Of a stretch of 64,000 bases of DNA, positions 1 through 8,954 are shown in pieces. Positions within the stretch are counted from its first letter, which is position 1. Each line of letters opens with the position of its first letter. Origin of the DNA: Arcanobacterium_A hippocoleae_A (GTDB lineage Bacteria; Actinomycetota; Actinomycetes; Actinomycetales; Actinomycetaceae). Made by a program: the position numbers and the translations under genes. A model generated the notes under the pieces. That model searched no databases and had not been told where the DNA came from. It saw only the letters and a program-made list of their open reading frames with translations. Location of the stretch: NCBI GenBank assembly GCA_040360365.1, contig CP136412.1; one strand, 5' to 3'.

Positions 1-105
1 CGCAGCCTTGGTAATTCAAGCACCTGGACCCCAGTCAATAGCACCGAAACTGCTGCGGATAGCCCAAATAACCCAAATAACCCAAATAACCCAAGCAGCA
101 AATGA
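1..105 (+). CDS. C-terminal tail of a gene cut by the window start
   Basis: Frame 1 is open from the first base to a TGA at 103-105 and encodes 34 residues rich in Ser, Thr, Asn and Pro, ending in a (Pro-Asn-Asn) repeat. This composition is typical of the disordered tail of a secreted or wall-exposed protein. The opposite strand is also open (Gly-Tyr-Leu repeats), so strand choice rests on composition and on the clean stop. No family can be named from this fragment. Confidence 0.4.
   Translation, partial: RSLGNSSTWTPVNSTETAADSPNNPNNPNNPSSK
63..94. repeat. 9-bp tandem repeat CCCAAATAA
   Basis: Three perfect CCCAAATAA units (63-71, 72-80, 81-89) and a partial fourth. If the partial CDS on the plus strand is real, each unit encodes Pro-Asn-Asn in frame, so unit number can change without a frameshift. 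Confidence 0.85.
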
Positions 106-437
106 GAAACACCAGCAGCTGAAGGAGTGCACAGAAAAACTTTCTGCGCCGCCAAACATCCGCTAGAACCTTTCTTTTGGAATATTTACCGCACACCCCT
201 GATATAAAACACCGGGACGTAAAATATATTTGAAAATCTAATATTTGTATCAGAAAGTGGAACTCCTCAAAGCTGCGGTTCTCACCTTTCGCCGGCTCCG
301 GTTTGCGCGATAGGCTATAGGGAGACAACAACAACAACTGCGAAACGTCGTGCAAATAACTGATTCCAGCTCACCGCATCGCGGATCGCAGCCATTCTCC
401 TGGAAGCCCGCAAATCCCGCTTAATGAAAGGCTGAAA

Positions 438-1339
438 ATGCTCAAGCTCGCTGATTATCGCGATGCGATTCGGTTAGACGAAGAATTTCCCGCACCGATG
501 AATGATCGCCGCTCGAATTATGATCTTTTAATGACGGCACTCTCCGGATTGAAAGATAAGCATTATACCGGCGCATCATCAATGGCTCATCTTTCTACCG
601 ATGACGGCTTGCTGCGCTGGCTTCACGCCGAGCTTGCCGCACGGAAAGCCGGACCAATTGACCCAATTACTTCGCGCGCAATTAACACCCTGCTCTACCG
701 GCAAATCGGCAAACGCGGACGGGTGGAAGTGTTAAATTTACGCCGCGTTTCGGACCAACTTCCCGATTGCGATTTTGTAAATGTCGATGATGTCGTGCTT
801 TACCGCGGCGACATTTTGGAAGTAGTTGCCGACGCCGTCGTAAATACTGCGCTCGACGATCTTTCCGGATGCCCAATCCCGCTGCACGGCTGTCTCGATT
901 CTGCAATCCACTCGCAAGCTGGTCCATGGCTGAAGAATGATGCCGCGAAAATCATTGAATTACAAGGCGCACCGGAAGCGCCGGGGGCTGCCAAGATTAC
1001 TCGCGGCTATCGGCTGCCGGCAAAATACATCATCCACACCCATATGCCGCGCTTCCAGGGGAGTTTACCGAAGAGCATAAGGAAATGCTTGCCTCCTGCT
1101 ACCGGAACTCTTTAAATCTCGCACTCGAAAAGGGCGATATTAAGTCGATTGCTTTCCCAGCTATCGGAACTGGGATGAATGGCTTCCCGAAAGAGGTCGC
1201 CTGCAAGATTGCGCTTGACACAGTTGAAGAATGGTGGCGAATCCATCCCGATGTACTTGAGCTGATTGTGTTTTCAGTACAATCCGATGTGGATGCCGAA
1301 GTGTATTTGCATGCCTTATCCACGTGGGTTTCCGATTAA
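438..1339 (+). CDS. Zinc-type macrodomain protein (ADP-ribosyl hydrolase family), one apparent frameshift
   Basis: Macrodomain protein of about 300 residues. An N-terminal helical extension (about residues 1-110) precedes the fold. The stretch Gly-Cys-x5-His-x-Cys-x4-Ile-His (around residues 156-170) matches the metal-binding signature of zinc macrodomains that remove ADP-ribose from proteins. The usual Asn-Ala-Ala-Asn before it reads Asn-Thr-Ala-Leu. The C-terminal part (Ala-Ile-Gly-Thr-Gly loop) lies in another frame; one extra G in the G run at 1058-1061 joins the two. The start ATG has GAAAGG seven bases upstream. Family members often sit beside a SirTM sirtuin and lipoylation genes; none is present here. 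The substrate is not deducible. Confidence 0.8.
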
Positions 1340-1603
1340 TTCGCCTTAATTCACTGGTTAAGAGGAAATTTAGAAATTCAAGATTAACTCAGCGCTTCAG
1401 GATTAGTTCCGATATTTCGGGTAAATCAGATAAAATTCTGGCAGCGGATTGATTATTGGTTTTCAATCTTTTCACTCCGCTGCGTTGATTTGCAAGCAAA
1501 CTAATCACGAAAGATATTTTTGTGTTAATTTTCAGCAAAATAAACGCATGAATGTCTGCACAATTTCTGCATATTTATTTATAAAAAGTATCGGTTTACA
1601 CCT

Positions 1604-2382
1604 GTGGATCCAGAAACACTATTTCGTATTGTTGATGTTACCGGCGTGATTGCGAACGGTTTCCTCGGCGCGATTCTTGCCCGAAAGTACGGATTTGACA
1701 TAATCGGTTTTCTGATTCTCGCTGCGATGGCAGCGCTTGGCGGCGGTATTTTGCGTGACGTGATGCTTGGAATCGGTTTCCCCGTCGCCCTTACCGACCC
1801 CTGGTATCTCGGCGGAGTCGGCGCATCAGCAATTATCGCGTTTTTGTCCCATTCAATTCAACGCACTGGCAGCGGGTATTAATCGCCGGTGATTTGCTCT
1901 GTCTCGGCTGCTGGTCAGCGACCGGCGCGTCGAAAGGACTTTCTGCCGGTCTGGGAGTGATTCCCGCAATTTTCTTAGGCGTAGTTACAGCAATCGGCGG
2001 CGGGATGATTCGCGATATCACCCTCAATAAGGTTCCGACGATATTTGGCGGCGCTCCGCTGTACGCAACCTTTTCCGTCTTTGCTTCGGCGCAGATGGTG
2101 TTTTTCCAAAAGAATGGTCAATATACGCTCGGGATGGCGCTTTCAATCGTCTCCGTCGCCATATTCGGGATGCTGGCGCGGAAATATAAATGGATGCTGC
2201 CGACGGCATACGATATCACCAAAGTTCGTTTACGCCGGAGAAATAATTCTGCAGGAAGTTCCGGTACTGCCGGCGGGATTAAGGGCAGTTCTCCGCATTC
2301 GGGCGTGCCGGAGAATGCGAAAGCCGGAAGACGGAATTTACGCAAGATTAAACGCCAGCTTGATGAGCAAAATTCTGACTAG
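1604..2382 (+). CDS. TRIC-like cation channel family membrane protein, one apparent frameshift
   Basis: Two halves, each with three hydrophobic segments and a Gly-Gly-Gly-x-Ile/Leu-Arg-Asp motif, the hallmark of bacterial YadS/TRIC-family proteins (inner-membrane homotrimeric cation channels). The halves are in different frames; one extra C in the CCC at 1848-1850 gives a continuous protein of about 260 residues, slightly longer than typical because of a basic Ser/Gly-rich tail. The GTG start at 1604 has no visible Shine-Dalgarno, so it may be leaderless or begin elsewhere. Downstream spacing suggests a single-gene unit. Confidence 0.82.
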
Positions 2383-2539
2383 CATACTTTTCTGAAATCG
2401 CTTTTCCGTTCCAAAATCGCTTTTCCGGAATTTTGCATTTCTCCCCTCTAACCGCAATACACTAGTTTGTAAATTACGCCGGAATGATTTAGTTTTGCCA
2501 TTATCACTGGTTTAATCCCAACTATCGGGGAGGGATATT

Positions 2540-2833
2540 GTGCTGACTGAAAAGAAGATTCAACACGGAATACTGACGGCGGGAATGTCTTTCACGGGCA
2601 CTGCCTTAGGTTTCCTTATCGTGTTTCTTGTGAAAGCTTCACAAGGAGAATCCGTTATAGATTGGTATATCTTCACAGTTGCTTTCACCGATATTGCTGC
2701 CGTACTTTTAACTGTATGGTATTCCGGAAAGAAAAATCCCGAGAAGATAAAGCAAACCCTTATCGCAACTAGTATCGCCGGAGTTATCTCTGCCGCCGCT
2801 TTTATTACTTGGGGTCTTTTATTCCTGAATTGA
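2540..2833 (+). CDS. Small three-TM membrane protein, unknown
   Basis: 97 residues starting at GTG with a strong GGGAGGG Shine-Dalgarno just upstream. Three hydrophobic helices (about residues 13-32, 42-60 and 75-95) are separated by short charged loops (Gly-Lys-Lys-Asn-Pro-Glu-Lys). I do not recognise the family. It stands alone between the TRIC-like gene and metP. Confidence 0.6.
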   Translation: MLTEKKIQHGILTAGMSFTGTALGFLIVFLVKASQGESVIDWYIFTVAFTDIAAVLLTVWYSGKKNPEKIKQTLIATSIAGVISAAAFITWGLLFLN

Positions 2834-2998
2834 GTGAATGCTGTTTCGGTCATCGCATCGATTCGCAGCTGCGCAGCTCTTTTCCTCCCACTCTATGAAC
2901 TTATTATCCAAAATATGGACAGATTGAACTTTGGGTGCAAATAACACCTAAATTTACCCTATCGAAATAGATTAGAACTCAACACACCAAAATTAAGT

Positions 2999-3017
2999 CT
3001 CACTAAGAGTGAGTTTT
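2999..3017 (+). promoter_or_regulatory. Small hairpin with T tract ahead of metP
   Basis: CTCACT-AAG-AGTGAG followed by TTTT, about 30 bases before the metP start. It could be an attenuator or the end of a leader transcript. The stem is only six base pairs, so the call is tentative. Confidence 0.35.
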
Positions 3018-3044
3018 CTGAACGAATTTCAAAGGTAGGGCACT

Positions 3045-4706
3045 ATGGCTACGAAATCATCACAGCCAAAAGCGCAGCATAAACCAGCCTCAGCCGGACG
3101 CGAGCAGTGGTCCGGCCAATTCGGCTTCATTATGGCTGCCGTCGGATCCGCAATCGGACTCGGCAATATTTGGCGTTTCCCCGGCGTCGCATACACAAAC
3201 GGCGGCGGCGCTTTCCTAATCCCATATCTCGTCGCACTGCTAACCGCAGGTATTCCGATTCTGCTCCTCGACTACTCGCTCGGGCACCGCTTCCGCGGTT
3301 CACCGCCCGCGGTTTTCCGGCGAATCAGCCACAAGTTTGAAGCACTCGGCTGGTTCCACGTACTCATCTGCCTGGTAATCATGTCTTACTATGCCGTAAT
3401 TCTCGCATGGGCAGTGCGCTACACTTTCTTCTCCGCGAATCTTTCCTGGGGTAAAGATACGATGGCATTTTTCACCGGAGATTTCCTGCACGTATCTGAT
3501 CCCGGATTCAACGCCGCAATAGTGCCAGGCGTTTTCTGGCCGCTCGTCGCCGTTTGGACCGGTATTGCCATCGTAATTGCACTCGGCGTGACCCGCGGTC
3601 TGGAATCGTTAAACAAAATCTTCGTCCCGCTGCTCGTCGTAATTTTCTTGGCACTCGTGATTCGCGCATTGTTCCTCGACGGCGCCGCTGCCGGACTTTC
3701 CGCACTTTTCACGCCGAACTGGGCTGCACTGGCCAATCCCGCAGTTTGGATTGCCGCATACTCACAGATTTTCTTTTCCCTCTCAGTAGCATTCGGGATT
3801 ATGATTACCTACTCCAGCTATCTGAAGAAAAAGTCCGACATTACTTCCACCGCGCTCGTAACCGGTTTTGCAAATTCATCTTTCGAGATTCTTGCCGGTA
3901 TCGGCGTATTTGCGACTCTGGGCTATATGGCAGCGCAGCGCGGAGTGGGAGTCAACGAAATTGAAGGCATCACCGGTCCGATTCTCTCTTTCGTCACTTT
4001 CCCGCAAACTATTTCACTCATGCCGGGCGGTCCGATTTTCGGGGTAATCTTCTTTGCCTCACTCACAATCGCCGGATTCACCTCATTGCTTTCCCTTGTC
4101 CAAGTCACAGCAGCAGCTTTCCAAGACAAGTTCGGGTTAACCCGCCGGGTTTCATCGTTTGTGTCAGTTGGTCTCGCCGGCGCCGGTTCAATCCTCTTTT
4201 TCTCAACGACGAACGGTTTGAACGCACTCGACGTAGTAGACAAGTACATTAACGAGATCGGGATTGTTTCTTCAGCACTGTTGATGATTGCAATCGTCGC
4301 ATATCAGGCAAAGAAACTTCCGGCACTGCGAAATCACCTAAATCATTATTCATCATTACATCTCGGCAAATGGTGGTATCTGCTGGTGGCAGTAATTTCC
4401 CCAATCGTGCTTGGCATAAGTTTTGTGCTTACCATCTACTCGTTATTAAAAGACGGATACGGCGGTTATCCCGTCGAATTCATTTACCAGTTTGGCTGGT
4501 TAATGATTGCACTCGTAGCATATATGTCTTTTGCTTTTGCCGTAGCACGCTGGAAAACTCCGGTAGATAAATATGAGGCGGTTGACTTCCACGATTCCAA
4601 AGCTACAATCCCAGAAGAACGCGAAGCCGCGTTGAGGGCACGCAAATCACTCGAAGCACACAAGGCAGCCCGCGCCCGCGCGCTTGCCGGAGAGGAACTC
4701 GCATGA
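3045..4706 (+). CDS. metP: NSS-family sodium-dependent amino acid transporter, MetP-like
   Basis: 553-residue sodium:neurotransmitter-symporter (LeuT fold). The first helix carries Gly-Ser-Ala-Ile-Gly-Leu-Gly-Asn-Ile-Trp-Arg-Phe-Pro (about residues 34-46), the unwound substrate/sodium site typical of the family, followed by Gly-Gly-Gly-Ala-Phe; about 11-12 hydrophobic helices follow. AAAGGTAGGG precedes the ATG. The stop overlaps the start of a 36-residue single-TM partner, the arrangement of the MetPS methionine/alanine uptake system described in Corynebacterium. Substrate is inferred from that pairing. No frameshift is present. Confidence 0.88.
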   Translation: MATKSSQPKAQHKPASAGREQWSGQFGFIMAAVGSAIGLGNIWRFPGVAYTNGGGAFLIPYLVALLTAGIPILLLDYSLGHRFRGSPPAVFRRISHKFEALGWFHVLICLVIMSYYAVILAWAVRYTFFSANLSWGKDTMAFFTGDFLHVSDPGFNAAIVPGVFWPLVAVWTGIAIVIALGVTRGLESLNKIFVPLLVVIFLALVIRALFLDGAAAGLSALFTPNWAALANPAVWIAAYSQIFFSLSVAFGIMITYSSYLKKKSDITSTALVTGFANSSFEILAGIGVFATLGYMAAQRGVGVNEIEGITGPILSFVTFPQTISLMPGGPIFGVIFFASLTIAGFTSLLSLVQVTAAAFQDKFGLTRRVSSFVSVGLAGAGSILFFSTTNGLNALDVVDKYINEIGIVSSALLMIAIVAYQAKKLPALRNHLNHYSSLHLGKWWYLLVAVISPIVLGISFVLTIYSLLKDGYGGYPVEFIYQFGWLMIALVAYMSFAFAVARWKTPVDKYEAVDFHDSKATIPEEREAALRARKSLEAHKAARARALAGEELA

Positions 4707-4813
4707 ACAGCTCAGCAATTATTATGCTCACAGTTTCTTTAGTAACCGTGTGGGGCGGATTAGTTGCTTCCGTCGTACATCTGATGAAACATACGAAAGA
4801 GTACAAAGACTAG
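4703..4813 (+). CDS. metS: MetS-type small subunit of NSS transporter
   Basis: 36 residues: short N-terminus, one hydrophobic helix (about residues 5-26) and a basic tail (His-Thr-Lys-Glu-Tyr-Lys-Asp). Its ATG overlaps the metP TGA (ATGA), indicating translational coupling. Length, topology and position match MetS, the small subunit needed for MetP-type methionine/alanine import. It is too short for most ORF callers. Confidence 0.85.
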   Translation: MNSSAIIMLTVSLVTVWGGLVASVVHLMKHTKEYKD

Positions 4814-4896
4814 CTAGGGCGAACTAAAATTCGGAAAAGTTCAAACCCCGAATTTGGAAAAGTTCAACTCCCGAACCAGCCTGAAAATTAAGCACC

Positions 4897-4938
4897 GTGC
4901 GGCTTTGCCTGATTCACTCCGGCGAAGCCGCACTTTTA
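4897..4938 (+). terminator. Rho-independent terminator after metPS
   Basis: Arms GTGCGGCTTTGCC (4897-4909) and GGCGAAGCCGCAC (4921-4933) pair over 13 bp with one imperfect pair and are followed by TTTTAT. Confidence 0.8.
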
Positions 4939-4959
4939 TCTCCGCTATCTCCAATGCCG

Positions 4960-5065
4960 CCAACGCTGCAGCATTGCGGCACCGCAAGACCGCAACACCA
5001 CAGCAGCACAACACAGCAATGCCACACCGCAACACAGCACCGAAACACCGAAACACCGCCAAACA
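4960..5065. repeat. CA/GC-rich low-complexity tract
   Basis: Irregular runs of CACCGCAACAC-like units between the metS terminator and the DUF808 gene. Both strands stay open by composition only. I see no gene in 4814-5189 apart from the terminator and this tract. Confidence 0.55.
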
Positions 5066-5189
5066 AATCTGCAAAACAATTTTACAGTCCGCCCAATGTA
5101 GAATAATCACAGAGCGTACAGCGCATAGTGCACAGCGTCTCCTGGACGCAATCAGCAATTACACTCACGCGAATTAAGGAGCTTCCGCA

Positions 5190-6188
5190 ATGGCATTAGG
5201 TTTAGCCGCACTTCTCGACGACATCGCAGCAATCGCAAAAACGGCAGCAGCCAGCTTAGACGATATTGCCGGCGCCGCTTCGAAAGCTTCCGCCAAAGCC
5301 ATAGGTGTGGTAGTAGACGATACTGCCGTCACCCCGCAATACGTACGCGGCCTTAACCCATCTCGTGAACTTCCGATAATTTGGCGAATTGCAAAAGGAT
5401 CACTGCTGAATAAACTGGTGATTATCGCCGCAATTTTGGTAATCAACCACTGGGCTGCCTGGCTGCTCACCCCGCTGTTAATGCTCGGCGGGACATATCT
5501 TTGCTTCGAAGGTGCAGAAAAAGTAATCGAATGGCTCTGCGGATACCATCAGGCAGACGCCGAACCTGCCGTCGATCAAGATTCAAACCAGGTTGAAAAA
5601 TTAAACAAACCCGGAGCACGAAATAAATCAGCTGCAGCAGCTGCGGAAGACCGGCTTGCAGCAGGCGCAATCCGCACCGATTTCATCCTTTCTGCCGAAA
5701 TTATGGTTATTTCCTTGAATGAGATTAAAGACCAGACATTTGCTTTGCTGCTTGGCGCACTAATTGCGACTGCACTGCTAATCACAGCTCTCGTCTACGG
5801 GACAGTGGCGCTGCTGGTGAAGATGGACGACCTCGGTATTCACATGATGAAAAATTCCGCCGGCGAGAAAAATTTCAAACACAACTTTGGGTTAGGTCTT
5901 GTGAAGTCGATGCCGATAGTGATGACGGTAATCTCCGTGGTCGGTACGCTTGCAATGATGTGGGTTGGCGGGCATCTGGTCGTGCAAGGCTTTGCCGATC
6001 TCGGTTTTTCACCGATTCTCGATTTAATTCATCATCTCGCACAGATACCTGCCGCTGTTCCCGGCATTGGCGGTTTCCTCAGCTGGCTGGCAGACACAAT
6101 CGGTTCAATGTTTTGCGGATTTATTTGGGGTTCGCTTTTCGCTATCCCAATGATTACGTACCACAATCTTCAGAAAAAGACGCACTGA
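5190..6188 (+). CDS. DUF808 (YedI-like) inner-membrane protein
   Basis: 332 residues. The N-terminus (Leu-Ala-Ala-Leu-Leu-Asp-Asp-Ile-Ala, then Val-Asp-Asp-Thr-Ala-Val-Thr-Pro-Gln-Tyr-Val) is the conserved opening of DUF808/YedI proteins. Hydrophobic segments follow at about 75-105, 185-210, 240-270 and 290-325, in keeping with a multi-pass membrane protein of usual family length. AAGGAG precedes the ATG. The biochemical role of the family is unknown. It appears to be transcribed alone. Confidence 0.85.
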   Translation: MALGLAALLDDIAAIAKTAAASLDDIAGAASKASAKAIGVVVDDTAVTPQYVRGLNPSRELPIIWRIAKGSLLNKLVIIAAILVINHWAAWLLTPLLMLGGTYLCFEGAEKVIEWLCGYHQADAEPAVDQDSNQVEKLNKPGARNKSAAAAAEDRLAAGAIRTDFILSAEIMVISLNEIKDQTFALLLGALIATALLITALVYGTVALLVKMDDLGIHMMKNSAGEKNFKHNFGLGLVKSMPIVMTVISVVGTLAMMWVGGHLVVQGFADLGFSPILDLIHHLAQIPAAVPGIGGFLSWLADTIGSMFCGFIWGSLFAIPMITYHNLQKKTH

Positions 6189-6403
6189 GCGGAATCTGAT
6201 GTTTGCGGGCACTTTCCGTGAATGCCATCCGTGAACGCGATCCGCGGCATTTTGCCGCCAGTTACGTAAGCTCGTGTCTATCTTAGCGCCGACGGATACA
6301 GGCCTGCAGTCCGAAAATGCGGAAAGCCTTTTTACTTGGGTCTAATTAGCCGGTTCCAATTTAGTTAGAGTCGAATTTAGTTGGGGCCGATTTGGCCGGT
6401 TCC

Positions 6404-6455
6404 AAGCGGTGTTTTTGCACAGCGGTCAAGCTTGATCTATGCAAAAACACCGCTT
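6404..6455. terminator. Perfect 16-bp inverted repeat between convergent genes
   Basis: AAGCGGTGTTTTTGCA (6404-6419) and TGCAAAAACACCGCTT (6440-6455) pair perfectly; the 20-base loop contains the palindrome TCAAGCTTGA. It lies between the DUF808 gene and nadE, which converge, so a bidirectional terminator is likely although no long T tract follows. The rest of 6189-6615 holds short repeats (GCCGGTTCCAA twice, AATTTAGTT twice) and no gene. Confidence 0.6.
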
Positions 6456-6615
6456 TCCACCCAAATAACCACCGGCTTCATTGCACCAACACAAACAAAA
6501 AGCGAAACGCCGTCAAAGCCGATCCTTCGCCACCCCTTCCGCCAGTTACGTAACCGCACGAACACACATCACCAGTTCAAATATTTATTAAGCCAAAACC
6601 GCTTCCCGCGATCCC

Positions 6616-7431
6616 TCACTTCCACCAGGTATCAGCAGGAGTTACCGGAATAGTACGCTTATGCCGCGAGCGCAGAAAATACTGCTCGATTTTTGCTGCC
6701 GCTTCAGCTGATATGCTTTTCCCTTCAAGATAGTCGTCAATATCGTCGTAACGTAAACCCAACTCATCTTCGTCAGCACGCCCCGGATTTGCGTCAAGTA
6801 AATCCGCCGTCGGCACTTTCCCGGAAATCTCGGGAGCACCGCCGAGAAACGCCACAAAACCGCGAACTTGGCGTTTATTCAATCCTGCAAGCGGAGTTAC
6901 ATCTGCACCGCCGTCGCCAAATTTTGTGTAAAAACCGGTAACTGCTTCCGCGGCATGGTCTGTACCGATCACAAGCATTCCAAGATCCCCGGCGATTGCA
7001 TATTGCGCAGTCATCCGCAAACGCGCCTTAATATTCCCCTTATTAAAATCAGAGATTCTTTCGCCGACGGCAGCGGCATATTCCAGATCAAGCACATCTG
7101 CCGCCTTGCCGATATTAAAAGTGATCAGCCGATCGGGCTGAATAAAATCGAGTGCTGCCTGCGCATCCGCTTCATCTTGCTGCACATGATACGGCAACCG
7201 GACCGCCACAAACTCAGCACTGCCGCCGGTATCACGGACACGCTCAGCAGCCAGCTGCGCTAAACGCCCGCCAAGCGTGGAATCGACCCCGCCGGAAATA
7301 CCAAGCACAAACCCTTTCGTATGCGTGCTTTTCAAATACTCTGCTAAAAAACCGACCCGTTTTTCCAGCTCTGCCTCATAATTAACTGCAGGCTTCACAC
7401 CAAGTTCAGCGATAATTTCAGATTGCAACAT
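6616..7431 (-). CDS. nadE: Ammonia-dependent NAD synthetase
   Basis: 271 residues, the usual size of the stand-alone NH3-dependent enzyme that converts nicotinate adenine dinucleotide to NAD in the cytoplasm. The ATP-pyrophosphatase loop Ser-Gly-Gly-Val-Asp-Ser lies at residues 46-51, followed by conserved Gly-Thr-Asp-His-Ala-Ala-Glu (about 155-161) and the C-terminal basic/Trp-rich tail. No glutaminase domain is present. The reading frame is intact. It is alone on this strand, with the inverted repeat at 6404-6455 downstream. Confidence 0.93.
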   Translation of the reverse strand: MLQSEIIAELGVKPAVNYEAELEKRVGFLAEYLKSTHTKGFVLGISGGVDSTLGGRLAQLAAERVRDTGGSAEFVAVRLPYHVQQDEADAQAALDFIQPDRLITFNIGKAADVLDLEYAAAVGERISDFNKGNIKARLRMTAQYAIAGDLGMLVIGTDHAAEAVTGFYTKFGDGGADVTPLAGLNKRQVRGFVAFLGGAPEISGKVPTADLLDANPGRADEDELGLRYDDIDDYLEGKSISAEAAAKIEQYFLRSRHKRTIPVTPADTWWK

Positions 7432-7542
7432 GGTTTACATTCTAACATTGCGATGCCGCAGGAAGGTGAAAGGGCAGCAGGAAAACGGAGAGGGAAATAC
7501 CGGAGCAAATTCCCTTTCGAAATCAGTTAAAGCAACTCAAAA

Positions 7543-8546
7543 TCATTTCCGTTTTGCATAGGAAAGCCGATAGACCGCGTTCATCAGCATTCGGTCAAAC
7601 ACGCCGAGCGCCGGCGCAGCAAAACTCGCGCCATTGTTGCGGCGAGCGCATTCTTCTGCACCACCATTCGGGCAGCTTCGGCATCTGCGAAATCCTTACC
7701 GAAATAGTAAACTGCACCGCGATTTTCACTGTTTTTCTCCTGCCGGCCGAACATTGCATTCGCATACGGGGTATCCGTCATTCGGATTCCAATCAATTGC
7801 GCAAAATCGTCAAGATAAGGTACGAGCTTCGGCGAATGTGAAAGTACTGCCGCATGATGATCGGAAAAAATAACGTTGATGTTTTCCCGTTTCTGAAAAA
7901 TTGCAGCTACTTCTGCCGGAAAGTTCCCGTCACCGCGATTCCAAACCGACGGTCTTTCCGTCTCGTCCGGAACGAACGAAGCACGGCGGGCGTATTCTTC
8001 ACGGCAGAATGCTTCAACTGCGAGCGCCATTTCAATTGTTTCCGCAGCACTCTTTCCGAAAATCAGCAAACCGTGTGAACGCATTAAAATTGCCCGTGAT
8101 CGGCTTTCACGCAGCTCCATCATAATTGCCCGATGTAACTTTTTCTGACCAGGTAACCCATAGTTCGCAATTGGCAGCACTTCCGATCCGATCATTTCCC
8201 GAAGATTATCCGGAACCGGATACGGCACATTTCCCAGCGACATTGCTGAAGCATACGGCTGATGTGTGTGAATAATGAATTGTGCGTCCGGCCGTTCACG
8301 ATAAATCATCGCATGAAGTGAGCGTTCGGTAGTAGGTTTCACATCTCCGGCGAAAGTACCGTCGATACCGCACCGCACAATTTCTGCAAGCTGTAAATCC
8401 GCATAGTTCCGCCCTGAAGGAGTGCAGTAAAAGTGCGCAGAATCAATGCGCGCAGAAAGATTCCCCCAAGTTCGCGCCACTAATCCGGCCCGCAAAAGTT
8501 CTTGTCCGGCCGCGATAATCTTTTCCTGCATCTCTCCGCTCATCAT
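7543..8546 (-). CDS. Class II aldolase/adducin family protein with a second degenerate domain
   Basis: The N-terminal aldolase II domain has catalytic Glu74 (Thr-Thr-Glu-Arg-Ser-Leu-His) and zinc ligands His93, His95 (His-Thr-His-Gln-Pro) and His158 (Arg-Ser-His-Gly), as in fuculose-phosphate aldolase and ribulose-phosphate epimerase. The usual length is about 220; this one reaches about 334 because residues 215-320 resemble a second, degenerate aldolase II half (Ser-Asp-His-His-Ala-Ala-Val; Ala-Val-Tyr-Tyr-Phe-Gly). The raw frame ends early at 7584; adding one base to the A run at 7621-7624 extends it to the TGA at 7543. Its neighbours are an aminotransferase and a sugar kinase, suggesting a shared catabolic role. 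Substrate unknown. Confidence 0.82.
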
Positions 8547-8954
8547 TCTTCCCTTTCCTTTTATTTTTCTGAGTCGTCTCCCTGAGTCATATTTTCGATC
8601 CGGTTTTCTCCCATTTTTCCAATTTTCTTCCGGAACTAGCTCAACCCGATTTATTTCTCACAAAACTTGTTATAAACCAATTTTATAACCGTAAAATTTC
8701 AAACCTCAGCACCGCCATCTGGAATTGCGTAAATTCCGGTTCGTAATCAGCTCAAAAGCCAATCCGAAATGCGGAATGCGCATACGAAATCCGGAATACG
8801 GAATGCAGAATGCGAATACAGCATAAGGAAGCAATCCTGAAATATGAAAAGCGATTACTGAAAACTTCCCGCTATTAACTGCCGCTATTAACTGCCGCAT
8901 ACCGCCGATTAACTATTACCTTCGTCTGCCATCACTCACCTCAGCCCGATACAG
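8547..8954. other. Intergenic stretch with short degenerate repeats
   Basis: AT-rich first half. The second half has imperfect repeats of GGAATGCG/GGAATACGG-type units (about 8755-8820) and a duplicated GCTATTAACTGCC (about 8871-8896). I see no gene here. Confidence 0.5.

Noticed and set aside
63..94. CRISPR-like short repeat
   Set aside because: Units are 9 bp, contiguous and without spacers: a simple tandem repeat.
4854..5177. 107-residue plus frame and its mirror on the minus strand
   Set aside because: Open on both strands because of the CA-rich low-complexity tract; no protein features, and it contains a terminator.
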